From Flagellimonas ochracea (lineage in GTDB: Bacteria > Bacteroidota > Bacteroidia > Flavobacteriales > Flavobacteriaceae): DNA of 64,000 bases. The position numbers were made by a program, and so were the translations under genes. The notes beneath the pieces were generated by a model. The model saw nothing but the letters and a program-made list of their open reading frames with translations. It was not told the origin of the DNA and did not search any database. The stretch lies in the NCBI RefSeq assembly GCF_009903685.1, contig NZ_JAAABI010000001.1, forward strand, positions 744,001 to 808,000, read 5' to 3'. Of the stretch, positions 42,858 to 52,463 are shown piece by piece (the first letter of the stretch is position 1; every line of letters begins with the position of its first letter).

Positions 42858-43424
42858 TTATTCTTTAGCTCGTTCCAAATAGGCTCCTTTTTCGGTGTCA
42901 ACCTTTATTTTGTCACCTTCATTTATGAACAAGGGCACATTGATTCGGGCCCCAGTTTCCACAGTTGCGGGCTTAGTGGCATTGGTGGCCGTATTCCCCT
43001 TTACTCCTGGCTCCGTATGGGTCACTTCAAGAATGACACTGGCAGGCATCTCCAATGATAAAGGCATACTGTCCTCTGTGTTGAAAATGATGGTCACTAT
43101 TTCCCCTTCTTTTAAAAGATCAGGGTTATCTATGGTATCCTTTTGCAAGGCAATTTGATTATAATCGTCAGTATTCATAAAGTGGAAAGTATCTCCCTCG
43201 GCATACAAAAACTGATAAGAGCGCGTCTCCACCCTCACATCTTCAATTTTGTGTCCTGATGAAAAGGTATTGTCCACCACTTTACCTGTTGTCACACTCT
43301 TAAGTTTTGTACGAACAAATGCTGGTCCCTTACCCGGCTTCACATGTAGGAATTCCACAATCTTGTAGATGTCGTTGTTATATCGGATGCAAAGTCCTTT
43401 TCGAATATCTGAAGTATTAGCCAT
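42858..43424 (-). CDS. efp: Elongation factor P
   Basis: A 188-residue factor that relieves ribosome stalling at polyproline stretches. The three beta-barrel domains are present, with the tip loop HVKPGKGPAFVRTKL and the exposed Lys at residue 32 that is modified in some bacteria. LEVTHTEPGVKGNTATNATKPATVETG (in part) and the C-terminal NEGDKIKVDTEKGAYLERA are typical. It is placed between lpxA and lpxD2, so it is co-transcribed with lipid A genes. No modifying enzyme (epmA, yeaD-like) is in the window. Confidence 0.96.
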   Translation of the reverse strand: MANTSDIRKGLCIRYNNDIYKIVEFLHVKPGKGPAFVRTKLKSVTTGKVVDNTFSSGHKIEDVRVETRSYQFLYAEGDTFHFMNTDDYNQIALQKDTIDNPDLLKEGEIVTIIFNTEDSMPLSLEMPASVILEVTHTEPGVKGNTATNATKPATVETGARINVPLFINEGDKIKVDTEKGAYLERAKE

Positions 43425-43432
43425 GTATGATT

Positions 43433-44218
43433 TTAATTTGAACTGAAATAGCCTTTCATAATTCCGCGTTGTGAGTCCCGGATAAATTGAAGGATTTCAT
43501 CTCTTTCCGGAGTGGCCTCCATTTCTGCTTCAATTATGGACGCTGCCTGTGAATTATTGTAATTTTTTTGATATAGTATGCGGTAAATGTTTTGTATCTC
43601 CCTGATTTTGTAAGATTCAAAGCCTCTTCTACGCAGCCCTACCGAGTTGATGCCCACATAAGAGAGTGGCTCTCGAGCGGCTTTAACGTAGGGAGGGACA
43701 TCTTTCCGAACCAAAGAACCTCCAGTGACAAATGCATGATTGCCAATAGAGACAAACTGGTGTACGGCCACCATTCCTGCCAAAACCACATTTTGACCTA
43801 TGGTCACATGGCCGGCAAGTGTTGAGTTATTGCTAAAAATGCAACCATCGCCAACAATACAATCGTGTGCAACATGACAATAGGCCATAATCAAACAGTT
43901 ATTGCCAATCTTGGTCTTCATACGGTCAGAAGTACCTTTATTTATAGTTGCACATTCACGAATGGTTGTGTTGTTCCCAATTTCCACGGTGGTCTCCTCT
44001 CCTTGATATTTTAGGTCTTGAGGCATTGCAGATATAACGGCACCTGGAAAAATATTGCAATTTTTTCCTATTCGGGCACCTTCCATTATAGTTACATTGG
44101 ATCCAATCCAGCTACCTTCCCCAATGGTCACATTGTTGTGTATGGTGGTAAAGGGTTCAATAACTACATTTTTCGCAATCTTGGCGCCCGGGTGTACGTA
44201 GGCAAGGGGTTGATTCAT
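43433..44218 (-). CDS. lpxA: Acyl-[ACP]-UDP-N-acetylglucosamine O-acyltransferase
   Basis: A 261-residue trimeric hexapeptide acyltransferase for the first step of lipid A. It opens MNQPLAYVHPGAKIAKNVVI, runs through some nine hexapeptide coils, has the catalytic His in YCHVAHDCIVGDGCIFSN near 117-120 and the C-terminal helical domain GLRRRGFESYKIREIQNIYR near 195. Its start codon immediately follows the stop of lpxC-fabZ with no gap, so the two are translationally coupled. Confidence 0.95.
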   Translation of the reverse strand: MNQPLAYVHPGAKIAKNVVIEPFTTIHNNVTIGEGSWIGSNVTIMEGARIGKNCNIFPGAVISAMPQDLKYQGEETTVEIGNNTTIRECATINKGTSDRMKTKIGNNCLIMAYCHVAHDCIVGDGCIFSNNSTLAGHVTIGQNVVLAGMVAVHQFVSIGNHAFVTGGSLVRKDVPPYVKAAREPLSYVGINSVGLRRRGFESYKIREIQNIYRILYQKNYNNSQAASIIEAEMEATPERDEILQFIRDSQRGIMKGYFSSN

Positions 44219-45628
44219 TTAGTTTCCTTTTACTTTGGTGATTTGTGCCATAATCTCAGCCTCAGATACGAGTCTGCCATTTGCATAGGCACGTGCTTGC
44301 ATTTGACAAATTCCCCTGCGGATTGGTGAAAGTAAATTCAATTTAAAAATAAGGGTATCTCCGGGAACTACTTGTTGCTTGTATCTTACATTATCTATTT
44401 TAAGGAGATAGGTCAAATAATTCTCTGGGTCTGGAACAGTGCTCAAAACCAAAATACCTCCTGTTTGCGCCATGGCTTCAATTTGAAGCACACCGGGCAT
44501 AACCGGAGCTCCAGGGAAATGACCTACGAAAAAAGGCTCGTTCATGGTTACGTTTTTCACTCCTATCACGTGCTCTTCTGACAATTCCATAATTTTGTCC
44601 ACCAATAAAAATGGAGGGCGATGCGGAAGCATTTCCATAATTTGGTTGATGTCCTTTACCGGTGGTGCATGCAAATCAATATCGGGAACTGAATTCCTTC
44701 GTTCTTGTTTTATTATTTTTTGAAGCTTCTTGGCAAACTGGGTGTTCACGTAGTGCCCTGGTTTATTGGCAATAACCTTACCCCGAATTCGGGTACCCGT
44801 TAGAGCCAAATCGCCAATAACATCCAATAGTTTATGGCGTGCCGCTTCGTTGGGATAATGGAGAGTCAAGTTGTCCAAGATACCATTGGGCTTAACCGAT
44901 AGTTTTTCCTTTTTAAAGGCTTTTTCAAGTTTCTTCATGGTGGAATCAGAAATCTCCTTATCCACATACACTATGGCATTGTTTAGGTCACCGCCTTTGA
45001 TCAATCCATTTTCCAACAGCATTTCAAGCTCATGGAGAAAACTGAAAGTTCTCGCATCGGCAATTTCTGTCTTAAAATCCGATAAGTTTTCCAGATTGGC
45101 ATTTTGTGTTCCCAAAACTTTGGTGCCGAAGTCCACCATAGTTGTTATTTGGTATTGATCTGAAGGAATCACGGTAATTTCGCTTCCAGTGGCTTCGTCT
45201 CTGTAAGAAACCACATCTTTGACCATATACTCTTCCCGCTCTTGTTCTTGCTCTGCTACGCCTGCTTTTTCAAGGGCCTCAACAAAAAATTTGGCCGAAC
45301 CATCCATTATCGGAGGCTCAGGAGCATCCAGTTCAATCAGAACGTTGTCGATATCCAAACCTACCAAAGCGGCAAGTACATGTTCTGACGTCTGAATCTT
45401 GACACCATTTTTTTCGAGATTGGTCCCGCGTTGGGTATTGACCACATAATTGGCGTCTGCTTCAATAACAGGTTCTCCTTCCAAATCAACCCTTTTGAAT
45501 GCAAAACCATGGTTTTCCTGCGCTGGAACAAAAGACATGGTTACGTTCTCCCCTGTGTGCAACCCTACGCCTTGTAGTGTTACTTTTTCCTTTATTGTAC
45601 GCTGTTTGGTGCTAATCCTTTCCACCAT
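44219..45628 (-). CDS. LpxC-FabZ fusion: UDP-3-O-acyl-GlcNAc deacetylase/3-hydroxyacyl-ACP dehydratase
   Basis: A 469-residue fusion characteristic of Bacteroidota. The LpxC part (about 1-310) opens [20 protein letters not shown] and has zinc ligands in [18 protein letters not shown] near 80 and [14 protein letters not shown] near 263 (His and Asp). The FabZ part (about 325-469) has [13 protein letters not shown] with the catalytic His, and [22 protein letters not shown] with the catalytic Glu near 400. The fusion joins the committed step of lipid A to supply of 3-hydroxyacyl chains. It is 17 bases into the end of lpxD. Confidence 0.96.
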   Translation of the reverse strand: MVERISTKQRTIKEKVTLQGVGLHTGENVTMSFVPAQENHGFAFKRVDLEGEPVIEADANYVVNTQRGTNLEKNGVKIQTSEHVLAALVGLDIDNVLIELDAPEPPIMDGSAKFFVEALEKAGVAEQEQEREEYMVKDVVSYRDEATGSEITVIPSDQYQITTMVDFGTKVLGTQNANLENLSDFKTEIADARTFSFLHELEMLLENGLIKGGDLNNAIVYVDKEISDSTMKKLEKAFKKEKLSVKPNGILDNLTLHYPNEAARHKLLDVIGDLALTGTRIRGKVIANKPGHYVNTQFAKKLQKIIKQERRNSVPDIDLHAPPVKDINQIMEMLPHRPPFLLVDKIMELSEEHVIGVKNVTMNEPFFVGHFPGAPVMPGVLQIEAMAQTGGILVLSTVPDPENYLTYLLKIDNVRYKQQVVPGDTLIFKLNLLSPIRRGICQMQARAYANGRLVSEAEIMAQITKVKGN

Positions 45629-46643
45629 TAATCTTTTTTTCTACGTTGGTAATTTTATTAACCAGTTTTGGTAAGTTTTTGAAGTGTACGTATGATTTGT
45701 TGTAATCACCATAGTTCAGCGCTGGAGATCCTTGTAGCACCTCGTCATCCTTTACATTTCTTCCAATACCAGATTGGGCCTGGATTTTTACTCTATCTCC
45801 AATGGTGATATGACCCACTATGCCCACCTGACCGCCAATCAAGCAATACTTTCCAATTTTTGTGGAACCTGCAATTCCGGTTTGGGCCGCAATAGCAGTA
45901 TGCTCTCCAATTTCGACATTATGGGCAATTTGTATTTGATTGTCCAGCTTCACTCCTTTTCTAAGAATGGTTGATCCTAAAGTAGCCCTATCGATTGTAG
46001 TTCCTGCACCAACATCCACATACTCTTCCAAAATCACGTTCCCGGTTTGGGGCACCTTGCTATATTCTCCTCGTTCATTGGGGGTAAACCCAAAACCGTC
46101 CGCTCCTATTATGGCACCGCTGTGGATCACACAACCATTACCAATAATGGATTCTGAGTATATTTTTGCCCCAGCAAAGACTACAATATTGTCCCCCAAG
46201 GTCACGTTATCGCCGATATAAACGTTGGGATATATTTTCACATTTTCACCAATCCTGACATTTTCCCCCAAGTACGAAAAGGCTCCCAGATAAAATCCTT
46301 CACCATAGATGGCGCTTTCTGAGACAAACGAAGGATTTTCTATTCCTACTTTGTTATTTTTTACTTGATTGTAATACTCCAATAATTTTGAAAAGGATTT
46401 ATAAGCATCTTCAACCTTAATCAAAGTGGTGGACAAATCTTGCTCTGGAATAAAATCCTTATTTACAATGGTAATAGAGGCCTTGGTAGAGTAGATGTAA
46501 GGGGTATATTTTGGGTTGGCCAAAAAGGTTAAAGAACCTTTTTCACCCTCTTCTATCTTAGATAGTTTATGCACAGCTATATGAGGATTCCCCTCAACTT
46601 CTCCCTCTAAAATTCCGGCAATCTGGGTAGCTGTAAATTTCAT
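45612..46643 (-). CDS. lpxD: UDP-3-O-acylglucosamine N-acyltransferase
   Basis: A 343-residue enzyme for the third step of lipid A. It has the N-terminal uridine-binding domain ([17 protein letters not shown] at the start), then hexapeptide repeats from about 105 with [20 protein letters not shown] near 190 (in part) and [30 protein letters not shown] (in part) near 220-250, where the His is catalytic. The start at 46643 ([10 protein letters not shown]) is preferred over one 16 codons upstream. A TACTTTTG box lies only five bases before this ATG, so the message may be leaderless. Confidence 0.95.
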   Translation of the reverse strand: MKFTATQIAGILEGEVEGNPHIAVHKLSKIEEGEKGSLTFLANPKYTPYIYSTKASITIVNKDFIPEQDLSTTLIKVEDAYKSFSKLLEYYNQVKNNKVGIENPSFVSESAIYGEGFYLGAFSYLGENVRIGENVKIYPNVYIGDNVTLGDNIVVFAGAKIYSESIIGNGCVIHSGAIIGADGFGFTPNERGEYSKVPQTGNVILEEYVDVGAGTTIDRATLGSTILRKGVKLDNQIQIAHNVEIGEHTAIAAQTGIAGSTKIGKYCLIGGQVGIVGHITIGDRVKIQAQSGIGRNVKDDEVLQGSPALNYGDYNKSYVHFKNLPKLVNKITNVEKKINGGKD

Positions 46644-46648
46644 CTGTG

Positions 46649-46656
46649 CAAAAGTA
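46649..46656 (-). promoter_or_regulatory. -7 box TACTTTTG for lpxD
   Basis: Exact TAnnTTTG match on the minus strand five bases upstream of the lpxD ATG, in the 23-base gap after the HD gene. If used, transcription would start at or next to the start codon. Confidence 0.5.
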
Positions 46657-46666
46657 ACAAAATTTG

Positions 46667-47893
46667 TTAAACGGCATTCTTGGGATAGCAACTGAAATAT
46701 TTGGTCACTGTCTTGGAAAGGGCCTTCAAACTCAATTGGTCAGATTCCTTCAGGACATCGGTAACCCCCCCATTCTTTTTGAGGATTTTTATTTTTTGCC
46801 GGTTTTCGTGATAGGCCTTGTTTGTGACTTCGCCATGAAAAACAAAATAGCTTGCCTCCTCTTCCGAAATACCCTCAACATGGACCAAATTCTCAATTTT
46901 TGTTTTAAGCTTGTTCAAATCTACAGGGCGTTTTTTTATTTTGATGTGCAACAACTCTCTGTTCAGTAGCATCTTGCACATTCTGGATAGCACATAATCC
47001 TCGTGAAATTGCCAGGCTTTTATGGCGCCAAGGATGTCAACGTCGTCCAGCTGGGAAAATTTTTCCAAGAATTCCGAACCAGTGGACTCACTTTCTTCCC
47101 TTCTGAGAAAATATATTAAAGACTCGCTTCCGGCAATGTTATTTCCCTCACCCAACAATTTTTTGGCGCGTTGCATAATTCGGACCAACAACTGTTCTGC
47201 CATAAGGCCTGTTTTGTGCAAATACACCTGCCAGTACATAAACCTTCGTGCCATCAGAAACTTTTCTACGGCATAAATACCTTTTTCTTCAACCACTAAA
47301 TCCCCATCTACTACATTCAACATGGAAATGAGCCTTTCAGAATTGATGTTTCCTTCGGTAACACCCGCATAGAAGCTATCCCTTTTTAAATAGTCCAAGC
47401 GATCCATATCCAATTGGCTCGATACCAGTTGGTTCAAGAACGGTTTCGGGTATTCACCTTTAAAAATAGAAATTGCTGTCTGTAGTTTACCATCAAACTC
47501 TTTGTTCAATTCCTCCATGAATTCCAAGGACATTTCTTCGTGATTCAGCCCCTCCAATACAATACCTTCCAACGCATGTGAAAATGGGCCATGACCTATA
47601 TCATGGAGCAAAATGGCGCACAAAAGACCCGTTTCTTCATTAGGGGTTACTTCTATTTTTTTCCACCGTAAAATTTCAATGGCCTTGGTCATTAAATGCA
47701 TGCTGCCCAAGGCGTGGTGAAACCTGGTATGATGAGCACCGGGATATACCAAAAAAGACATGCCCATCTGGGAAATTCTGCGCAACCTTTGAAAATAAGG
47801 ATGTTCAATCAGGTTGAAAATAAGTTCGTTGGGTGTTCCAATAAAACCGTAAATTGGATCGTTGAAGAATTTGAGCTTATTGGTTTGGGCCAA
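46667..47893 (-). CDS. HD-domain phosphohydrolase (dNTPase/SAMHD1-like)
   Basis: A 408-residue soluble protein of the HD superfamily related to dNTP triphosphohydrolases. The metal-binding residues are in [11 protein letters not shown] (54-64) and [16 protein letters not shown] (96-111), with a further Asp in [20 protein letters not shown] near 168-187. The helical C-terminal half has no named domain. The only start before the metal motif is TTG (codon at 47891-47893), preceded by a TATCTTTG box. It shares a 35-base divergent gap with porX. A role in nucleotide-pool control is likely but not shown. Confidence 0.85.
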   Translation of the reverse strand: MAQTNKLKFFNDPIYGFIGTPNELIFNLIEHPYFQRLRRISQMGMSFLVYPGAHHTRFHHALGSMHLMTKAIEILRWKKIEVTPNEETGLLCAILLHDIGHGPFSHALEGIVLEGLNHEEMSLEFMEELNKEFDGKLQTAISIFKGEYPKPFLNQLVSSQLDMDRLDYLKRDSFYAGVTEGNINSERLISMLNVVDGDLVVEEKGIYAVEKFLMARRFMYWQVYLHKTGLMAEQLLVRIMQRAKKLLGEGNNIAGSESLIYFLRREESESTGSEFLEKFSQLDDVDILGAIKAWQFHEDYVLSRMCKMLLNRELLHIKIKKRPVDLNKLKTKIENLVHVEGISEEEASYFVFHGEVTNKAYHENRQKIKILKKNGGVTDVLKESDQLSLKALSKTVTKYFSCYPKNAV

Positions 47894-47912
47894 GGAGTTT
47901 GATTTAATGAAG

Positions 47913-47920
47913 CAAAGATA
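47913..47920 (-). promoter_or_regulatory. -7 box TATCTTTG for the HD hydrolase gene
   Basis: Exact TAnnTTTG match on the minus strand, 19 bases upstream of the TTG start, in the divergent gap with porX. It supports the TTG start. Confidence 0.5.
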
Positions 47921-47928
47921 AACACTAT

Positions 47929-49473
47929 ATGAACAAGATTACAATTCTTTGGGTCGATGACGAAATTGATCTATTGAAGCCCCATATCCTTTTTTTGGAA
48001 AACAAGAACTACAAGGTGGTTACCAGCCAAAGTGGACAGGACGCCTTGGAAGAATTGAAACACACGATATTTGATATTGTTTTTTTGGATGAAAACATGC
48101 CGGGCATTTCGGGACTGGAAACCTTAACAGAAATAAAAAAGTTGGATTCCTCCATTCCAGTGGTCATGATTACCAAAAGTGAAGAAGAATATATAATGGA
48201 TGAGGCCATAGGTTCCAAAATTGCCGATTACCTTATCAAACCTGTAAATCCAAATCAAATATTACTGTCCTTAAAAAAGAGTTTGGACAACTCCCGGTTG
48301 GTTTCTGAAAAAACTACGGCAAACTATCAGCAGGAATTTCGCAAAATTGCCATGGACCTTTCCATGGTGAACACCCACGAGGAATGGGCGGAGCTCTACA
48401 AAAAACTGATTTATTGGGAACTGCAATTGGAGGAAATCGAGGATTCAGGTATGTTCGAAATTCTCGAGTCACAAAAGACAGAGGCCAATTCACAGTTTAG
48501 CAAGTTTGTTGATAAAAATTATAAATCATGGTTTACGGACGGCAATGGTCCTATCATGTCACACACCCTTTTTCAAAAGAAAATTAAACCCGAACTCCAG
48601 GACAATAAAACGCTGCTAGTGGTCATAGATAATCTTCGGTATGACCAATGGTTGTCCTTTGAAGAGACCCTTGGCGTTCATTATAAGAAAAAACTGGAGG
48701 CGTCCTACTATAGCATATTGCCAACGGCCACCCAATATGCCAGAAACGCACTTTTCTCTGGTTTGATGCCGCTGGATATGGAAAAACGGCACCCCAATTG
48801 GTGGAAGAACGACACCGATGAAGGTGGAAAAAATCTATTTGAAGCTGAATTTTTAGGGGAACAATTAAAAAGATTAGGGCTAGAGCTTAAATGGGAATAC
48901 CATAAAATAAGCAACCTAAAACAAGGCAAACAACTGGCCCAGAATTTTAAGTCGCAGAAGAACAATGATCTTACCGTTGTCGTATACAATTTTGTGGACA
49001 TGCTTTCCCACTCCAAAACCGAAATGGACGTGGTCAAAGAACTAGCCGCTAACGATAAGGCCTACCGTTCACTGACTCTTAGTTGGTTCAAGAACTCTCC
49101 CCTATTGGAAATTATACAACAGGCCCAAGCATTGGGGATGAAGTTGATTTTGACCACAGACCATGGCACCATCAACGTAAAACAACCCTCCAAAGTAATC
49201 GGCGACCGCGAAACAAGTCTAAACCTTCGCTATAAAACGGGCAGAAGCCTCACGTATGAGGATAAAGATGTATTGGCCAGTAAAGATCCCCAAGAAATAC
49301 ATCTGCCCAACATAAACTTGAGCAGTAGTTTTATCTTTGCCAAAAACGACCTTTTCTTTGCTTATCCCAACAATTATAACCACTACGTGAGTTACTACCG
49401 GAACACCTATCAACATGGTGGCGTTTCGTTGGAGGAAATAATTGTTCCTTTTGTAGTTTTGGAGGCAAAATAG
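47929..49473 (+). CDS. porX: PorX: response regulator with PglZ/alkaline-phosphatase-like domain
   Basis: A 514-residue regulator of type IX secretion. The receiver domain (about 1-120) has acidic residues in WVDDE (8-12), phosphoacceptor D54 in VFLDENMPG, and Lys in LIKPVNP near 105. A helical linker follows, then a PglZ-domain of the alkaline phosphatase superfamily (about 205-514) with VVIDNLRYDQW near 237, ILPTATQYARNALFSG near 264, and TTDHGTINVKQP near 408, which hold metal ligands. PorX works with PorY and SigP to control secretion genes and its phosphatase domain hydrolyses oligonucleotides. The secreted protein at 3796 is a plausible client of the regulated system. Confidence 0.94.
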   Translation: MNKITILWVDDEIDLLKPHILFLENKNYKVVTSQSGQDALEELKHTIFDIVFLDENMPGISGLETLTEIKKLDSSIPVVMITKSEEEYIMDEAIGSKIADYLIKPVNPNQILLSLKKSLDNSRLVSEKTTANYQQEFRKIAMDLSMVNTHEEWAELYKKLIYWELQLEEIEDSGMFEILESQKTEANSQFSKFVDKNYKSWFTDGNGPIMSHTLFQKKIKPELQDNKTLLVVIDNLRYDQWLSFEETLGVHYKKKLEASYYSILPTATQYARNALFSGLMPLDMEKRHPNWWKNDTDEGGKNLFEAEFLGEQLKRLGLELKWEYHKISNLKQGKQLAQNFKSQKNNDLTVVVYNFVDMLSHSKTEMDVVKELAANDKAYRSLTLSWFKNSPLLEIIQQAQALGMKLILTTDHGTINVKQPSKVIGDRETSLNLRYKTGRSLTYEDKDVLASKDPQEIHLPNINLSSSFIFAKNDLFFAYPNNYNHYVSYYRNTYQHGGVSLEEIIVPFVVLEAK

Positions 49474-49479
49474 AATCTT

Positions 49480-49896
49480 TTGAAAAAACAGTTTGACTTA
49501 TCTGGAATTGACGAAGTTGCCAAGGTGATTGTGCAAACCGCCCGGAACAAAGTGTTGTGCTTTTATGGTGACATGGGTACAGGAAAAACTACTTTAATAA
49601 AATCTTTGCTGAAAGAACTCGGAGCACAGGACACGGGAAACAGTCCAACCTTTGGTTTGGTAAACGAATATCATGATGCAAACGAAAACCTGTTGGCCTT
49701 TCATTTTGATTTTTATCGCATAAAAGATGAATCTGAGGCCTTAGATATGGGTTGGGAAGATTATTTGAGTTCAGGGGCATGGGTTTTTGTCGAGTGGCCA
49801 GAGAAAATTGCATCACTGCTACCAGAAGAAACCTCAGAGGTGCATCTTCACTTTATCGATGAAAATACCCGGTCGGTCGAGTTTAATGCTTATTGA
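49480..49896 (+). CDS. tsaE: tRNA threonylcarbamoyladenosine biosynthesis ATPase TsaE
   Basis: A 138-residue P-loop ATPase needed with TsaB, TsaC and TsaD for the t6A modification of tRNA. Walker A is GDMGTGKTTLIKSL (30-43), NSPTFGLVNEYHD is near 58, the Asp-rich FHFDFYRIKDESEALDMGWEDYL (in part) is near 74, and VFVEWPEKI is near 103, all family marks. Translation must start at TTG (49480), since the only ATG before the P-loop lies within it. The gene follows porX by six bases, so the two are co-transcribed. Confidence 0.93.
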   Translation: MKKQFDLSGIDEVAKVIVQTARNKVLCFYGDMGTGKTTLIKSLLKELGAQDTGNSPTFGLVNEYHDANENLLAFHFDFYRIKDESEALDMGWEDYLSSGAWVFVEWPEKIASLLPEETSEVHLHFIDENTRSVEFNAY

Positions 49897-49999
49897 AGTG
49901 TATTCCCCATATCTTTTCGAGAAGTTTCGATGAACGGTCTAGTAATCGATGAAAAGCTACTTTTTTTAGTTAAAGTGTAAATTTTGTCGACGAAACACA

Positions 50000-50028
50000 T
50001 TGTAGGTCGGGAATTTTTCCTACATTTG
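50000..50028 (+). promoter_or_regulatory. Promoter of the 44-residue exported peptide
   Basis: TTG (50000-50002), an 18-base spacer, then TACATTTG (50021-50028): a complete match to the Bacteroidota TTG/TAnnTTTG promoter, 42 bases before the ATG at 50071. Confidence 0.8.
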
Positions 50029-50070
50029 TTCTTGAAATGAATTCATTTATTAACCAAAAACTCTTTTACG

Positions 50071-50205
50071 ATGAACACTAAAAGACTATTTTTTGGACTG
50101 CTTGCTGTTGGCTTCTTGGCAATGACTGCTGTATCAACTACAGCGCTTGATGTAGAAGAAGATCAAACAGTTAGTATTGAAAAAAAGAAGATTAGAAAGT
50201 TATAA
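50071..50205 (+). CDS. Small exported peptide precursor, 44 residues
   Basis: Reads MNTKRLFFGLLAVGFLAMTA, then VSTTALDVEEDQTVSIEKKKIRKL and TAA. It has a basic n-region, a hydrophobic core (about 6-22) and a plausible cleavage site after STTA, leaving a mature peptide of about 18 residues with an acidic first half and a basic end (EKKKIRKL). It stands alone with its own promoter (50000-50028) and a strong terminator (50231-50263), which argues that it is a real, well expressed gene. I do not recognise it. Confidence 0.7.
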   Translation: MNTKRLFFGLLAVGFLAMTAVSTTALDVEEDQTVSIEKKKIRKL

Positions 50206-50230
50206 TCTTTTTGATTCAACCTTTTAAAAA

Positions 50231-50263
50231 TGGCCCTATTCAGAAGATAGGGTCATTTTTTTT
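50231..50263 (+). terminator. Terminator of the 44-residue peptide gene
   Basis: TGGCCCTAT and ATAGGGTCA pair (one G-U) around a 7-base loop, followed by eight T, starting 25 bases after the stop. Confidence 0.88.
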
Positions 50264-50283
50264 GCAATAAATTCTGCATTTTC

Positions 50284-50841
50284 ATGTTATCAACATTGAT
50301 GAAGGACAAAAGGAAAATTCAGAAGAAGCTAATTCTTGAAGGGTTGTTTGCATTTTTGATTGCCATAACCCCAATACTGTTTTATTGGTATAAGTACATT
50401 TCAGAAGGTGTTGATTCCTGGACTTTTTTGGGAATAGAGTTTACCCCAAATGGTTTTAATGATGTCGGGGAGGCCTTCTATTACTATTTCAATAAAATTG
50501 TACCCCTATTGCTTTTGGTCGTTTGGTTCATAACTTGTAAAAACTGGTGGTACTACGTTATATTGATTCCTATTTCCATGTATAGTTTTCAGTTGTTCGC
50601 CGTTTTGACCTTTGATTCAAACATTGTGGATGAGAATGAAATCATGTATGTGATAGCAGTGACGATGGTTGTGGTTCCTGTGGTCTATTTCATTAGGCTC
50701 AAACTGGTTGACAAGCATGTACACGGTATTGATCTGGATGCCATGGATACCGAGCTCCAAATACTTAAGGAAAAAGAGGAATTGCGCAAGGAAAGGGAGA
50801 AACTGGAACAGCGCCAAAATACCCTTTCAAAAAAAATGTAA
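50284..50841 (+). CDS. Membrane protein with coiled-coil tail, hypothetical
   Basis: A 185-residue protein with four hydrophobic helices (about 19-35, 62-80, 84-105 and 118-138) and a charged C-terminal coiled-coil (about 150-183, LQILKEKEELRKEREKLEQRQ in part). I do not recognise it. An in-frame ATG at 50299 would give a shorter form. It is followed by alanine dehydrogenase 42 bases later on the same strand, a position I recall as often conserved next to tsaE in Flavobacteriaceae. Confidence 0.65.
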   Translation: MLSTLMKDKRKIQKKLILEGLFAFLIAITPILFYWYKYISEGVDSWTFLGIEFTPNGFNDVGEAFYYYFNKIVPLLLLVVWFITCKNWWYYVILIPISMYSFQLFAVLTFDSNIVDENEIMYVIAVTMVVVPVVYFIRLKLVDKHVHGIDLDAMDTELQILKEKEELRKEREKLEQRQNTLSKKM

Positions 50842-50883
50842 ATTTGCTTTTAGTCCCTAAGGGGAAATCATGATTTGCATTCT

Positions 50884-52083
50884 ATGAACCAACCATCATC
50901 CCCTTTTAGCAAGCAACAGCTTTTACCCCAAGAAGAAACCCTTGAGATTCTTAAGCAGAAGGGAGAACTCTTTATAGGAATTCCCAAAGAGAAACAATAT
51001 CAAGAAAAGCGAATTTGCCTGACTCCCGATGCGGTAAATGCCATTACGGCAAATGGACATCGGGTATTGATAGAATCTGATGCTGGGGATGGAGCCAATT
51101 TTTCGGATACCGATTACACCGATGCCGGTGCAGAAATCACCAGGGACACAAAAAAAGTCTTCTCATGTCCCTTGATCTTAAAAGTGGAACCTCCTACCCT
51201 TTCCGAAATTGATTTGATTAACCCACAGACGATCATTATTTCTGCATTGCAGATTAAGACGCAAAGCAAAGAGTATTTTGAAATAATGGCCAAAAAACGA
51301 CTTACTGCCATTGCTTTTGAATATATAAGGGATGAAGATGGCAATTATCCTGCTGTGCGTTCCTTGAGTGAGATTGCGGGCATCTCATCTATTTTGATTG
51401 CGTCGGAGCTTATGGCGGCAACAAACAAGGGCAACGGGCTAATGTTCGGGAATATAAGTGGCGTGCCCCCGGTGGAGGTGGTAATTATTGGAGCGGGAAC
51501 CGTGGGCGAGTTCGCTTCGCGATCTGCGTTAGGGCTCGGAGCCAATATAAAGGTCTTTGATAATTCCATTACCAAATTGCGAAATCTCCAAGCGCGTTTA
51601 AACCGGACCATTTATACCTCCACTATCCAACCTAAAAATCTTTTAAAATCCCTCAAGCGCTGTGATGTGGCCATTGGTGCCACACGGGGCAAGGATCGCG
51701 CCCCTGTTGTGGTTTCCAGCTCTATGGTAGAGAACATGAAAAAGGGAGCGGTTATCATTGATGTAAGTATTGATACTGGAGGTTGTTTTGAAACTTCCGA
51801 AGTAACCAGTCACAATAAACCCATAATTGAAAAATTCGGTGTGTACCATTACGGAGTTCCTAACATCCCGTCACGGTATCCCCGAACCTCTTCCATTTCC
51901 ATAAGTAATATATTCACACCATACTTGCTTAAAATTGGTGAGGATGGTGGTTTGGAGCATTCTCTTCGATTTGATAAAGGATTGCGGAACGGCCTGTATA
52001 TGTATCATGGTATTTTGACCAACAAGTCGGTTGGGGAATGGTTCGGCCTTAACTATAGCGATATTAACTTTCTTATTTTTTAG
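50884..52083 (+). CDS. ald: Alanine dehydrogenase
   Basis: A 399-residue NAD-dependent enzyme that interconverts alanine and pyruvate plus ammonia. It opens with LFIGIPKEKQYQEKRICLTPDAVNAI (in part), has a Lys in LILKVEPPT near 100 that binds pyruvate, then FEYIRDEDG near 150, the Rossmann loop VVIIGAGTVGEFASRSALGLGA (in part) near 200, and IDVSIDTGGCFETS near 298 with the ligand-binding Asp. The ATG at 50884 is used; a TTG three codons upstream is less likely. The Bacteroidota form is longer at the N-terminus than the Bacillus enzyme. Confidence 0.93.
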   Translation: MNQPSSPFSKQQLLPQEETLEILKQKGELFIGIPKEKQYQEKRICLTPDAVNAITANGHRVLIESDAGDGANFSDTDYTDAGAEITRDTKKVFSCPLILKVEPPTLSEIDLINPQTIIISALQIKTQSKEYFEIMAKKRLTAIAFEYIRDEDGNYPAVRSLSEIAGISSILIASELMAATNKGNGLMFGNISGVPPVEVVIIGAGTVGEFASRSALGLGANIKVFDNSITKLRNLQARLNRTIYTSTIQPKNLLKSLKRCDVAIGATRGKDRAPVVVSSSMVENMKKGAVIIDVSIDTGGCFETSEVTSHNKPIIEKFGVYHYGVPNIPSRYPRTSSISISNIFTPYLLKIGEDGGLEHSLRFDKGLRNGLYMYHGILTNKSVGEWFGLNYSDINFLIF

Positions 52084-52088
52084 CATTT

Positions 52089-52463
52089 ATGGCATTTTTA
52101 AAGCGCCTGGGCTGGTATTTGGTGGGGCTATCCATCGGTATAGTTTTTTTGGTTTTCTTTTTAAAGAAAAAATCAGGTGAAAGTGGTATTGAATTTTGCT
52201 ATTTTCCAAACTGCAGGGTGTTGAAGGACATGCGTTCCAAACCTTTGGTTTTTGATGACAACCTTCCTCTTACCTATAGGGATACTTTGTTGGTACAATC
52301 TTTTTTAAAAGATGGTGATGTGGATTTTAAACGAAGTGATACGGAGTCCAAACCTTGTAAGACCTATTTTATTGAACAAAGGCTTGATGGGAGAAACATG
52401 GAACTGGTGGCCCAAAACTGTTTAGAACAAGTGATTGTGCAACGAGTGGAAATAAAAAATTAG
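52089..52463 (+). CDS. DUF4258-containing membrane-anchored protein
   Basis: A 124-residue protein with an N-terminal membrane helix (about 8-24, YLVGLSIGIVFLVFFL) and a soluble domain of about 95 residues. The CYFPNCRVLKDMRSKPLVFDDN segment (in part) and the Cys in SKPCKTYFIEQ resemble DUF4258 proteins found beside proline dehydrogenase in this phylum. Function unknown. It follows alanine dehydrogenase by five bases and overlaps the convergent proline dehydrogenase stop by four. Confidence 0.75.
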   Translation: MAFLKRLGWYLVGLSIGIVFLVFFLKKKSGESGIEFCYFPNCRVLKDMRSKPLVFDDNLPLTYRDTLLVQSFLKDGDVDFKRSDTESKPCKTYFIEQRLDGRNMELVAQNCLEQVIVQRVEIKN

